This document shows, piece after piece, positions 8,540 to 16,904 of a stretch of DNA of 64,000 nt. The translations under genes and the position numbers were made by a program. The notes under the pieces are model-generated. The model made no database searches, was not told the DNA's origin, and saw only the letters and a list, made by a program, of their open reading frames with translations. Each line of letters opens with the position of its first letter. Position 1 is the first letter of the stretch. Location of the stretch: positions 248,001-312,000 of the forward strand of contig JBHOQS010000002.1 in the NCBI GenBank assembly GCA_042408875.1, read 5' to 3'. Source of the stretch: JBHOQS01 sp042408875 (lineage in GTDB: Bacteria > Chloroflexota > UBA11872 > JBHOQS01).

Positions 8540-9913
8540 TTACTTGAACGTCGCCCCGCATGCCGTGGCGGCGCGGTCGATCTGCTCTCTCAGATCACGG
8601 AAGATAGCCGGTTTCTGCCTACCCTCGCGGAAGATCTCGTTGAGCGCCGGGTTGATAATATCGCCGATGGTCTCCTGGTAGCAGGGGAAGTTCTCGGCCA
8701 CGCCCAGGTAATTGGTGGCAGATAGCGCTTCCGGGACAACTTTCAGATTGACCTTCTCCAGCACCGGGAAGCGCTCGCGCACCACGCGCATCCAGTCCTC
8801 GATTAGGGAGGCGCGCGGCGGGATCAGCAGCTCAATGCGCGACTGGAGCTTGAGGAAGTCGGGGCCGGTGATGAACTTCACCAACTCCCACGCCTCAGGC
8901 AGGTACTTCGAGCCGTTCCACAGCCCCCAGCCATCGGTCGTCCCCCAGGAGGCGCGGCGAGCCGGGCCGCGGGGGATATGGGCGATGTCCCACTCCGAGG
9001 TAACCTGAGTAGCCACACTCTGCAGGGCATGCATGCCGTCCTCAGCTGTGGCGATGTGGTGCTGCGCCAGCCCCTCGATGAAGCTCGACCAGCCCTGCTG
9101 CTGGGGAATCTGCACTAGGCTGTTATCCACCCAGAGGCGATCCCAGATCCATTGCAGACCGGCCTGGGTAGCAGGGGTGTGCAACGCCGACTTCGTGATA
9201 TCCTTCGGATCTACAAACGTTCCTCCGTAGGCCCAGGCATGCGGGTTGATGCGCAACCAGCTCGTCACCGGAATGCGCCCGCCCCAGAGCTGCCGGTCTC
9301 CTTCCTTGCGGGTCAGGTTCTTGAGCATGAGGGCGTAGTCGTCACGGTTCCACTCCGGCTTCGGCTCCGGCTGGCCGTACTTCCGGAAGAGATCTTTGTT
9401 GTAGTACAACACGCCCATGTTCACGTACGTGGGCATGCCGAAGCGGAAGTTCGTATTCGTGATGACGAAGCCATCCCACTGCCAGCGATGGAAATCATTG
9501 ATGTCCGACTGCTTGAGATCGCGCAGCAGATCATTGACGTTCACAATGACACCGCGGGCCGCGAAGTTCCAGAAGTTCTGGTCCCATGCCTGGAACACGT
9601 CCGGCCCGCTGCCTGCAGCCATCAGAGACAGGATCTTGTCCACCCAGTTGCTGGGCTTCTGGTAGTACTCCACGGTGATCTGGGGGAAGCGCTGCTTGAA
9701 CAGCTCCAGCCCCTCCTGGACCAGCTTCTCGTAAGTGGGTCCGCTGCGGATCTCCCACAGCAGCTTCGCCGGGCGCACAGACGTCTGAGGCTGGCCGGCC
9801 TGCGGGGCAGGTGCCGCCGGGGTGCGGCAGGCGAGCGCTGCTGGCACCATTCCAGCCCCTGCCAGCAGAGCGCGACGGGTCATCTGTCCATGGCTTGGAG
9901 ACATCGTCTGCAT
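8540..9913 (-). CDS. Sugar-type ABC substrate-binding lipoprotein
   Basis: A 457-residue family-1 extracellular binding protein. The N-terminus carries a twin-arginine motif (TRRALLAGAG) and a lipobox (ALAC), so it is probably Tat-exported and lipid-anchored. The mature part shows family landmarks (ITVEYYQKPSNW, SGPDVFQAWDQNFW, AWELVKFITGP). GGAGG 8 nt before the ATG fixes the start. No permease or ATPase gene is adjacent, so it must use components encoded elsewhere, or the operon has been dispersed. The ligand is unknown. Confidence 0.9.
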   Translation of the reverse strand: MQTMSPSHGQMTRRALLAGAGMVPAALACRTPAAPAPQAGQPQTSVRPAKLLWEIRSGPTYEKLVQEGLELFKQRFPQITVEYYQKPSNWVDKILSLMAAGSGPDVFQAWDQNFWNFAARGVIVNVNDLLRDLKQSDINDFHRWQWDGFVITNTNFRFGMPTYVNMGVLYYNKDLFRKYGQPEPKPEWNRDDYALMLKNLTRKEGDRQLWGGRIPVTSWLRINPHAWAYGGTFVDPKDITKSALHTPATQAGLQWIWDRLWVDNSLVQIPQQQGWSSFIEGLAQHHIATAEDGMHALQSVATQVTSEWDIAHIPRGPARRASWGTTDGWGLWNGSKYLPEAWELVKFITGPDFLKLQSRIELLIPPRASLIEDWMRVVRERFPVLEKVNLKVVPEALSATNYLGVAENFPCYQETIGDIINPALNEIFREGRQKPAIFRDLREQIDRAATACGATFK

Positions 9914-10057
9914 CGAGGCCCCTCCTCAACCTGCGATCTGATCGGACGTCCACGGGACGCTTCTGGCCCCTACCCGACGTTGCATGGACAGTATATCCAC
10001 TGGCTGGAGGTAGCCAAAGGCGTGCGGGTGGCTACCGCCCGGGCCGGTGAGTCGAGC

Positions 10058-10588
10058 TCAGGGCACGTTCGGGCAGATCTTGCCCGGCCGCTCGCCGGGC
10101 AGGTACTCGCGCTGCACGCGCGCTTCGAGGTCAGGTGGCAGGCGGGCGCAAGCTTCGGCGACCAGATCCGCGGCGCGCAGGCTCCAGACGCGGGCGGTCC
10201 CATCCAGGCTGGCCGTCGCCAGCGCGCGCCCGTCGGGACGGAAGGCAACCGTCGTGATATCGCGGTCGTTGTCATGCGTGATGCGCGCCAGCCTCCGGCG
10301 CGTCGCACACTCCCATACCCAGGCGCTGTCTCCGCGGGCCGTGCCGAGCATCCGGCCATCAGGGGAGAACGCCACTGCATAGACCTTCTTCTCGTGCGGG
10401 AACTCACCCGCGGCACGCCAGCCGTCCATCCGCCAAAGACGGGCCAACCCGTTCGCCCCAGCGGCGGCGATGGTGCGCCCGTCCGGGCTGAAGGCGACCG
10501 CCTCGACGGCCTGGTCGGCGGTGCCGGGGCAGCGCCCATCATGGGCCGGTCGGGCACCAGCACAGTGTGTCAGACTGCCGTCCGCCAC
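10058..10588 (-). CDS. WD40-repeat protein, C-terminal remnant
   Basis: A 176-residue frame with three WD40 repeats (AVAFSPDGRTIAAAG, AVAFSPDGRMLGTAR, TVAFRPDGRALATAS) and the tail LVAEACARL...KICPNVP. That tail closes many large bacterial WD40 proteins that carry an N-terminal NACHT/NB-ARC, caspase or TIR module. Three repeats cannot close a propeller, the first 25 residues show no repeat pattern, and upstream DNA is repeat-rich and non-coding. I read it as the surviving 3' end of a much longer gene; expression is doubtful. Confidence 0.6.
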   Translation of the reverse strand: MADGSLTHCAGARPAHDGRCPGTADQAVEAVAFSPDGRTIAAAGANGLARLWRMDGWRAAGEFPHEKKVYAVAFSPDGRMLGTARGDSAWVWECATRRRLARITHDNDRDITTVAFRPDGRALATASLDGTARVWSLRAADLVAEACARLPPDLEARVQREYLPGERPGKICPNVP

Positions 10589-10704
10589 CCGACGACGTCT
10601 CAGCGCTGCAACATGATACGGTATACGTGCAACGCCAGTGAGAGGTCGTACAGCCCTTACTGGTCACTGGATAGCGGATATTCGCGACGAGCGCGACACT
10701 GTCC

Positions 10705-10836
10705 ACTTGATAGGATCGCTTGACTTGATAGGATCGCTTGTAAAGGACCATATGCTAGGACCATATGCTAGGAAGCAATTCCATGCAGGCAAGAAGCATT
10801 GAACAATCAGCGTTAACAGACAGGAAACAGACAGGA
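10705..10836. repeat. Cluster of three tandem microduplications
   Basis: 10705-10740 is an exact 18-bp duplication (ACTTGATAGGATCGCTTG twice). 10745-10770 is an exact 13-bp duplication (GGACCATATGCTA twice). 10815-10836 is an exact 11-bp duplication (AACAGACAGGA twice). All three lie in the spacer between the WD40 remnant and the PspC gene. Confidence 0.95.
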
Positions 10837-10863
10837 AGTGGAAGTAAGGATAGGCCGGGAGCA

Positions 10864-11325
10864 ATGAAGAAGCTCTATCGCAGCCGCAGCGACCGGATGC
10901 TGGGCGGCGTGTGCGGCGGCATCGGTGCATACCTCGGCATCGACCCGACGATCGTCCGTCTCGTCTTCGTCCTGCTGGCGCTCGCCAACGGGCTGGGTCT
11001 GCTCCTGTACGTGCTGTTGTGGCTCATCACGCCTCTGGAAGGCCAGGAGCATCAGAGCCCCCGCGAAGCGCTCCACACAGGCGCCAGTGAGCTCGCCGAG
11101 CGGGCCCGCGCCATGGGCGAGGAGCTCCACTCGGCGATGCAGGGCTCGCAGACGCAGACCTCGGCCATCATCGGCGCCGCGTTGATCATCGTCGGTGCGA
11201 TCTTTCTTCTACAAAACCTGGACATCCCCTGGCTACGCTGGGTCCGCTTCGAGACCCTCTGGCCGCTCCTCCTCATCGCCATCGGCGTCGCCCTGCTGCG
11301 CCGGAGGAACGGATCAAGCACGTAG
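10864..11325 (+). CDS. PspC-domain membrane protein
   Basis: A 153-residue protein. The PspC domain (about 1-58) starts with LYRSRSDRMLGGVCGGIGAY and has one membrane helix (VRLVFVLLALANG...LLYVLLWLI). A charged linker (60-95) leads to two further hydrophobic segments resembling the LiaF/DUF5668 core (IIGAALIIVGAIFLLQNLD and LWPLLLIAIGVALL), ending in basic residues. PspC domains take part in envelope-stress sensing. The ATG chosen is the one at the start of the domain; GGGAG precedes it. Confidence 0.88.
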   Translation: MKKLYRSRSDRMLGGVCGGIGAYLGIDPTIVRLVFVLLALANGLGLLLYVLLWLITPLEGQEHQSPREALHTGASELAERARAMGEELHSAMQGSQTQTSAIIGAALIIVGAIFLLQNLDIPWLRWVRFETLWPLLLIAIGVALLRRRNGSST

Positions 11326-11698
11326 GGCGTGAAAGGCCTGGCACTACCTGAGGGTGCTAGCCGCTGGGCGAGCGGCGCGGGAGGCGTGCGGTGGCGAACG
11401 TCTGGCCGGCCAAAGGGAACCGCCTACCCCGCATGCCTCTCTCCCGGCATACTTGCTACGCGCACTCCGCGTTCTCAGCATGCTTCTCGGCAACGAGACG
11501 TACACTTGAGCAGGTGGTGGGTCAGTGGATTGAAACCCGCGTATGGAGCGCGTACAGCACCTAGAGATCGGCCGACGCGCCGGCTGTACATATACCACCT
11601 AGGAGGTTGCACAGCACACTGAGATTACAGAGTTGAGATTGCAGAGTAAGGTAAAGGAAGAAGAAAGAGGAGGAAAAGCGAGAGTTAAAAAAGAGTAG
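11326..11698. other. Gene-free spacer with tandem duplication
   Basis: No convincing gene was found. The first 250 bp are GC-rich without clear structure. 11620-11647 is a 14-bp duplication with one mismatch (TGAGATTACAGAGT / TGAGATTGCAGAGT). 11650-11698 is purine-rich; its A-run (11686-11691) would give a U-run in the tRNA-Glu transcript and may help terminate it. Confidence 0.6.
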
Positions 11699-11772
11699 TA
11701 GCGCATGCGGGATTCGAACCCGCGATCTCCGCCTTGAGAGGGCGGTGTCCTGGGCCGCTAGACGAATGCGCC
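11699..11772 (-). tRNA. tRNA-Glu (anticodon CTC)
   Basis: Read on the minus strand: acceptor stem GGCGCAT paired with ATGCGCT (one G-U at the end), the anticodon arm CCGCC-CTCTCAA-GGCGG with anticodon CTC, and the T arm GCGGG-TTCGAAT-CCCGC. The discriminator base is A and CCA is not encoded. All arms fold without mismatch, so the gene looks functional. Confidence 0.95.
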
Positions 11773-11868
11773 GTTATGGTGTGTGCTGGCCAGCGTTGCC
11801 GGCAAGTGCAGTGAGGATTATATCAGGCTGGCTACGCCGGGTGCAAACGCGGTGGCCGGAGGCAGAGC

Positions 11869-12627
11869 TTAACTGGCCAGCCGCCACTCCCGCTCAGCGG
11901 GCTGGCCGTTCGGCCCCAGCGTGCCAGCAGCCTGGCCGTTCACCTTGATTTCAAGTGCGTCGCCGCTGGCGGCGCGCACGCTGATGCTCCGGCCGCTCCA
12001 CACCTGCAACGCCCCGCGACGCATCGTGCCATCGAAGCGCACCTCTCCATCGACGGTGACGCGTACGCTGGTCTCACGCAGCGCCCGCAGGTCGAGCGTG
12101 AGCACAGCCGGTCTGGGCGTGGCCGCCGGCGTCGCCGTAGGAGCAGGCATGGCTGTCGGCAGGGGCGTGGGGGATGGCTCAGGGACCGCGATGCCGGCCA
12201 GGTCCTTGGGCTCGACCTGACCGACCTGCCGCTGCTGCCCCGAGGGGAAGACGTGCGCATAGGCCCAGTTGAGCAGCAGCACCAGCACGAGCACGATCGA
12301 GAACGTCACCGCCGAGGTCGGCGGCGACCAGGTGTGCCGCGAGATGGGGTTGCGGATCGGCTGGTGCGGTCGCACGCCCATCATCGAGTGGGCAGCCTCG
12401 GGGTGCTCTCGCCGGTAGAGATCGACGATCTCCTCCGGGATGAGGCCGAGGTAGGAGGCGTAGTTGCGCAGGAAGCCTCGGACGTACACCGGGCTGGGCA
12501 GGACGGCGTAGTCGTCCTCTTCCAGCGCCTGAAGGTATTTCAGCCGAATGCGCGTCGCTGCTTGGGCTTGCTCCAGCGTGACGCCCTTCTTGCGGCGCGC
12601 CTCACGCAGGATCTCGCCGACCGTCAC
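11869..12627 (-). CDS. RodZ-like HTH transmembrane protein
   Basis: A 252-residue protein. An N-terminal HTH_25 domain (VGEILREARRKKGVTLEQAQ, about 3-70) with the RodZ hallmark YVRGFLRNYASYLGL is followed by one membrane helix (about 105-125). Then come a Pro/Thr-rich periplasmic linker (PTPLPTAMPAPTATPAATP) and a C-terminal DUF4115 beta domain. RodZ anchors MreB and helps set rod shape; shorter relatives also act as regulators. The GTG 7 nt after AGGAGG was chosen over a TTG one codon earlier. It starts 20 nt after the SPFH gene and is probably co-transcribed with that operon. Confidence 0.85.
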   Translation of the reverse strand: MTVGEILREARRKKGVTLEQAQAATRIRLKYLQALEEDDYAVLPSPVYVRGFLRNYASYLGLIPEEIVDLYRREHPEAAHSMMGVRPHQPIRNPISRHTWSPPTSAVTFSIVLVLVLLLNWAYAHVFPSGQQRQVGQVEPKDLAGIAVPEPSPTPLPTAMPAPTATPAATPRPAVLTLDLRALRETSVRVTVDGEVRFDGTMRRGALQVWSGRSISVRAASGDALEIKVNGQAAGTLGPNGQPAEREWRLAS

Positions 12628-12647
12628 CAACTCTCCTCCTGCTGCCG

Positions 12648-14276
12648 CTATATCCTAGCAGGTACGAGCCGGTACGTGAAATCCTCCACAAGCTCAGCGC
12701 CGGTCTCGCGGGCCAGGCCGCTGGTATTCAACTGGTCGAACGCCTCGGCAATCAACTCGGCCAGGTGGTCCGCCAGCCGGAGGTCAACCTGGTCCCGGAG
12801 CTCCTGGCGGTTGTTCGCCAGCGCCGGGTTCTCACGCAGCAGCGCCTGCTCAAGATCTGACCGTCTGGACTGGATCGTTTGCTGCACCGCGCTGGCCACG
12901 CGCTCGTTGAGCCGGGTAAAGGGGGCACCACTGGACCTGGCGAAGTAAGCGATCCAGGTTTCCTGCTGCACCACCCGCAGCTCAGCATCCACGACGATGA
13001 CGAGCCCGGTGCTCTCATCGATGCGCCGGAAAGGAATGGCAAACTCACCGCGCAGGCGATCGAGCGGCACGCGGATGCGCTGCTCGAAGGGCGCTGGCAG
13101 GCCCCAGTGCAGGCCCGGCTCCCGCACGACCTGCTCGCCAGGGCCCAGCGCCGTGACACCGCGCGGTGCGGCGGCCTGGCCCAGCGGCACGCGCACGACG
13201 ACTTCGTTCGGGCCGGTCTGGTACAGCCCCAGCAGCAGAAAGGCCAGCCCGAAGATGGCCGCACCGGAGAGCAACGCCGCCGGCGGCAGCAGCCGCCGCC
13301 CGGTAGGCCGCCCGGTCAGATCGTACACCCCCACGGCGAGCCGCCCGCGCCGGAGGGCCGCGGCGTCCAGAGTGCCGTCAGTGCGCAACGGCCGCGTGGC
13401 AAGCCGGAACGGGGCCAGAACCAGCCCCACCAGCGCCCGCGCCACGCGGACAGCGGCTACCTGCTCCTCGGGCAAGGCGACCGCTCCGGTGCGCTGCGCC
13501 AGATCGTCCAGCGCGGCATAGAGCTCGTAGTAGAAGTCCACAGCCCCGCGCAGGCCGTAGCGCACCGCCAGCCGGTGGAGCGCTCGCGCCCGGTCACGAC
13601 CGTCCAGCACTGCTGCGGGGTCTTTCGCTGCTGTGCCTGCGGCGGCCACGAACTCCCGCACCAGCGGCTCCGCGTCGCGCCGGAAGTCCTCGTAGCGTGG
13701 CGGCGTGATAGCCGCTGCCGGCGCGGCGAGCAGGCGGCGGCTGGCCAGCGTCCCCGCCCGGCGGTAGAGCGCTCGCGCCGCGGCAACGTTGCCGAGCGCC
13801 TGCCAGAGCGTCCACAGGAACGGCAGGAGGGCAATGAGTAATGCGAGGAGCGGCCCTCCGACGACGAAGCCAAGGGTGCCGACGATTGGCCCGGCCAGGC
13901 TGCCCAGCAGTGGCACGTTCGCCAGCCACGCACCCAGGGTGGACGCTCCGTTGAGCAGGAGCAGCGACAGGGTGGCGCCCAGCCAGGGCCACAGCAGGGC
14001 TCGCGCCAGATACACGCGGGCGCGGGCGCGCAGCGCTCGGGCGAACCGCTGCTGTTCGCGGCGGAGCAGTCCGGCGACGTCGTCAGGCGGTGCTGGGCCC
14101 ACAAGCTGCCGGTGTAGGGGCGCCCGCGCGGCCAGCGCCGCCTGTAGCTCATCCAGAGTGTAAAGATCGCCGACCAGTATGTCCTCACTCCCGAGCGGGT
14201 GCGGGAGCTGGTACAGCTCGAGTACGGCGCCCTGTTCGGGGTGCCCGGCGTGTTCTTCCACCTGCGCGGCCATCAC
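12648..14276 (-). CDS. Polytopic membrane protein fused to SPFH/HflK-like domain
   Basis: A 542-residue fusion. The N-terminus has a short domain (VLELYQLPHPL), then a hydrophobic region with two or three helices (about 90-165), a long helical cytoplasmic region (170-310), one helix (about 330-352) and a C-terminal band-7/SPFH domain. That domain opens TGPNEVVVRVPLG and continues GPGEQVVREPGLHWGLP and RIRVPLDRL, as in HflK/HflC. SPFH proteins build membrane-associated cages or microdomains. The extra N-terminal membrane half is unusual for HflK. It begins with GTGATG overlapping the previous stop and is the fourth gene of an overlapping operon. Confidence 0.8.
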   Translation of the reverse strand: MMAAQVEEHAGHPEQGAVLELYQLPHPLGSEDILVGDLYTLDELQAALAARAPLHRQLVGPAPPDDVAGLLRREQQRFARALRARARVYLARALLWPWLGATLSLLLLNGASTLGAWLANVPLLGSLAGPIVGTLGFVVGGPLLALLIALLPFLWTLWQALGNVAAARALYRRAGTLASRRLLAAPAAAITPPRYEDFRRDAEPLVREFVAAAGTAAKDPAAVLDGRDRARALHRLAVRYGLRGAVDFYYELYAALDDLAQRTGAVALPEEQVAAVRVARALVGLVLAPFRLATRPLRTDGTLDAAALRRGRLAVGVYDLTGRPTGRRLLPPAALLSGAAIFGLAFLLLGLYQTGPNEVVVRVPLGQAAAPRGVTALGPGEQVVREPGLHWGLPAPFEQRIRVPLDRLRGEFAIPFRRIDESTGLVIVVDAELRVVQQETWIAYFARSSGAPFTRLNERVASAVQQTIQSRRSDLEQALLRENPALANNRQELRDQVDLRLADHLAELIAEAFDQLNTSGLARETGAELVEDFTYRLVPARI

Positions 14277-15187
14277 TCAGCCTCCCTCTTCTCGCGGCGC
14301 GCCGGCTCGTCGCGGTGCTCTAGGCGCGCCAGGAGCGCTCCCTCCGCCACGGCTAGCCACGCGGCGATGCACTCGTCAGGGGCAGCGCGGAACGAGACCA
14401 CGGTGATGCCCACTGCCCCCATACGGTGCAGGCTCAGCGCCGCCGCATCCGCCGGCCCTGCAACAGCAGCCAGCGGTCCGGCCAGGAAACGCCCCTCGCC
14501 GATGGGCAGCCACCCCGGCAGAGCCTCCGGATGGGCCGCATGCACCATGTGCTCGCGCTCACTGAACAGAGCGATGCCCTTCTCCAGAGCGTGTACCCGC
14601 GCCAGCAGGCCGAGCCGGTAGTCGGGGTGCCGGCGCAGGAGAGCCTCGGCACGTCGGAAGGTCGGGCGGCCGAGCCAGCGCACCGGACGCCACACGTCCG
14701 CGGCGCGCTCCCAGAGGGCTCGCTGAAGCGGCGGGCTCAGGTACAGGTGCTCCACGATGGCGGCTCCTGCTCCAGCGAAGAGTTCCTGATCAGCCGGGTG
14801 GGCGAGAGCACCGCGCACGACCAGCGTCGGTGCCAGCGTCTCGATGGCGGTGCGCACCTCTGCCGGCGCAAGCCCGGCGGCGATCCCGAGGAAGGCGCGC
14901 TGCCGTACGAGCGCCGTTCTCCGCCCGTGCTGCGCCAGCCCCGCCAGCGCCCCGGCCAGCGCCGGGGCAGCGTACGCCCGCTGATCGAACACCAGGAGCA
15001 GCCGTTCCGGTGCCTCCGGCAGGCCAAAGCGCCACACGCCGCCGTCGCAGAGTACCCCAGCGGCATCTGCGAGTTCGCGCAGGCGTTCCGGCCGGGCCAG
15101 TCCCGCCAGTTCGGTTGCTGGCAGGTGCAGATCGAATAGGTCCGGCCGCTCGACCATGGTCGCCGGCGCGGTCACCCCATCGCTCAC
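14273..15187 (-). CDS. Unknown protein of the SPFH operon (gene 3)
   Basis: A 304-residue, Ala/Leu/Arg-rich protein without clear membrane segments and with no family I recognise. Visible features: FDLHLPATELAGLARPERL near the N-terminus, LLLVFDQRAYAAPALAGAL, and a C-terminal segment ending in charged residues (RLEHRDEPARREKREAE). The GTG start overlaps the previous stop as GTGA, and GGAGGG precedes it. Tight coupling on both sides implies that it works with its neighbours. Confidence 0.7.
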   Translation of the reverse strand: MSDGVTAPATMVERPDLFDLHLPATELAGLARPERLRELADAAGVLCDGGVWRFGLPEAPERLLLVFDQRAYAAPALAGALAGLAQHGRRTALVRQRAFLGIAAGLAPAEVRTAIETLAPTLVVRGALAHPADQELFAGAGAAIVEHLYLSPPLQRALWERAADVWRPVRWLGRPTFRRAEALLRRHPDYRLGLLARVHALEKGIALFSEREHMVHAAHPEALPGWLPIGEGRFLAGPLAAVAGPADAAALSLHRMGAVGITVVSFRAAPDECIAAWLAVAEGALLARLEHRDEPARREKREAE

Positions 15188-15996
15188 GCGGCACCCTCCT
15201 CGGACGAGGCTGCCTCTACAGGTGGCGCGGCTGCTTCTGCCGGAGCTCCAGCAGGCAGTACACGCTGGTCGGAACACGGCGCCACCTCCGGCGGCTCGGC
15301 CTGCTCGACGAGCCTGCGATAGAATCGCTCGAGGCCAGGCACTCCGGCAGCGACACAGCGCTCCGCGGCGGCATGATACCCGCGCACCGGATCAGCAGCC
15401 GCATCGATCACCCGCCGGAGCTCCGCCAGGCCAGGGTGATGCATCACCCGCACCGGCGGCCCCTCACGCAGCGCCCGGCGGGCCTGCTCGGCCGCCTCCA
15501 GCAGCGCGAGCAGCCGCCGGCGGCGGTACCAGGCAGCGCAGGCCGGCAGGCCCAGGATTAACCAGAGCGCCACGACGACCTCCAGCGGACGGCCGCCAGA
15601 CCCCAGCAAGAGCAGCAGCCCCCAGAAGACCGGGAACCACAGCCCCAGACGCAGGATCGGCAGCACACGGAGCAGCTCGGCCCCCGGACCGGAGGCGAGC
15701 AGGTGGCGGACGATAGCAGGGTCGAACAGAGCAGCGTCCACAGCGGCAGCTGCCTCGGCAGCCAGGGCTGGCGTCGGGGTTACGTGCTCCGGCGCGAGCA
15801 GGGCGATACGTATGCCGCGACTGCGCGTCCAGCGGCTGCGAGCCCGCAACGGGCCAAGCAGAGTCCCTAGGCCAGCGCCGCCATAGGCGTTCAGCGCTAC
15901 CGCGACTACCGCATGCCCGCCGCCCCACAGCGGCGCCAGGTAGGCTGGAACCTCAAGCGGCGCCCAGCCTGCTGGTGCGGCAGGTCCGCTACTCAC
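15184..15996 (-). CDS. Unknown two-helix membrane protein of the SPFH operon (gene 2)
   Basis: A 270-residue protein. The N-terminal domain opens with EVPAYLAPLWGGGHAVV, close in pattern to IPAYLLPLPHGSAALV of the preceding gene's product. Two membrane helices (about 137-180) are followed by a basic YRRRR stop and a helical C-terminal domain with GVPGLERFYRRLVEQ. The FY-containing helix has counterparts in genes 1 and 4, suggesting distant paralogy. The GTG start overlaps the previous stop (GTGA). The function is unknown. Confidence 0.7.
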   Translation of the reverse strand: MSSGPAAPAGWAPLEVPAYLAPLWGGGHAVVAVALNAYGGAGLGTLLGPLRARSRWTRSRGIRIALLAPEHVTPTPALAAEAAAAVDAALFDPAIVRHLLASGPGAELLRVLPILRLGLWFPVFWGLLLLLGSGGRPLEVVVALWLILGLPACAAWYRRRRLLALLEAAEQARRALREGPPVRVMHHPGLAELRRVIDAAADPVRGYHAAAERCVAAGVPGLERFYRRLVEQAEPPEVAPCSDQRVLPAGAPAEAAAPPVEAASSEEGAA

Positions 15997-16781
15997 GATG
16001 CACCGCCCTCCCCGGCGGATGCCGGCGCGGTCAGGGCTGGCATCGGCGCCACGATCAGCGGCGGCGCGAACGGTGGCCCGAAGAGAAAGCGCCAGACAGC
16101 CCGCCGCCACAGGCCGGCCTGGGCAGCCAGCGCGGCGACTGCCCCTTCACGCAGGGCTGGCAGCGTGGCGAGCTGCTGGGCGTAGAAGCGCTCGGCGGTG
16201 CGCCAGCCAAGCCGCCGCGCCTCCCGGCGAAGCTGCTCCAGCACCGCCTGCTCGCGGTCATGGAGCTGCCAGAAGTATTGCCACAGGTCCAGTACGAGGC
16301 GCATCCGCTCCGGATCGCCGATGACCGCCGTGCGGGTACCGCCAGTGCGCACGCTCACATTGAGCACGGCCGCAGCGACACGCTCTGCACGCCGCAGCCG
16401 GCGCACGCTGACCAGCAGGCGCGCGAGCAGGAGCGGTCCGGCGCTGAAAACCAGCAGGTTCACCAGCAGGTCCGGCAGGCCCACCGGGCCGAACTCCAGG
16501 CTGCGAGACTGCATCGCCAGCAGCACGAGCGTTTCAAGCACGCCCCACACCAGCATCGGTCGCGCCAGGCGTCGCAGCACGGCCATCGTGAGGGTGTAGT
16601 CGCCCAGGTGGGCAGTGAATGCGTGTACGAAGGTCGCAAACTCACCGTCGGCTAGCGGACGCGGGGCATAGACCTCGAGGACATACTCTGTCGGGGTCGC
16701 GCTCAGGCGATGCAGCTCACAATCAACCAGCGCGGCAGAGCCGTGCGGGAGTGGCAGCAGGTACGCCGGGATCGTTGGCAT
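15993..16781 (-). CDS. Unknown two-helix membrane protein of the SPFH operon (gene 1)
   Basis: A 262-residue protein that heads the operon, with ATG and AGGAG at 9 nt. The N-terminal domain (IPAYLLPLPHGSAALV, EYVLEVYAPRPL) is followed by two membrane helices (about 73-125) and a long helical region including WRTAERFYAQQLATL. A Pro/Ala-rich tail ends the protein. VLEVYAPRPL matches VLELYQLPHPL at the N-terminus of the SPFH fusion. I could not assign a family. Confidence 0.7.
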   Translation of the reverse strand: MPTIPAYLLPLPHGSAALVDCELHRLSATPTEYVLEVYAPRPLADGEFATFVHAFTAHLGDYTLTMAVLRRLARPMLVWGVLETLVLLAMQSRSLEFGPVGLPDLLVNLLVFSAGPLLLARLLVSVRRLRRAERVAAAVLNVSVRTGGTRTAVIGDPERMRLVLDLWQYFWQLHDREQAVLEQLRREARRLGWRTAERFYAQQLATLPALREGAVAALAAQAGLWRRAVWRFLFGPPFAPPLIVAPMPALTAPASAGEGGAS

Positions 16782-16904
16782 TGCGCGGTGCTCCTGCGCC
16801 GGTGTCGGGCGTGTCGGGAGTGCTGCGCATGAGGCTCACGTCGAGTACGCGTTCCGGGCGCAGTATAGCACAGCAGCAGATCAGTTGAGGGATGGGGCAA
16901 CAGA

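Noticed and set aside
10705..10770. Tandem repeats as insertion-sequence ends or attachment sites
   Set aside because: No transposase or integrase remnant is nearby and the units differ from each other; slippage-type duplication fits better.
11521..11545. GGATTGAAACC, resembling the ATTGAAAC end of CRISPR repeats
   Set aside because: Only one copy occurs; there are no evenly spaced repeats and no cas genes nearby.
12879..13841. Plus-strand open frame of 320 codons inside the SPFH gene
   Set aside because: It is rich in Arg, Gln and His and shows no motif, while the opposite strand encodes clear membrane and SPFH motifs.
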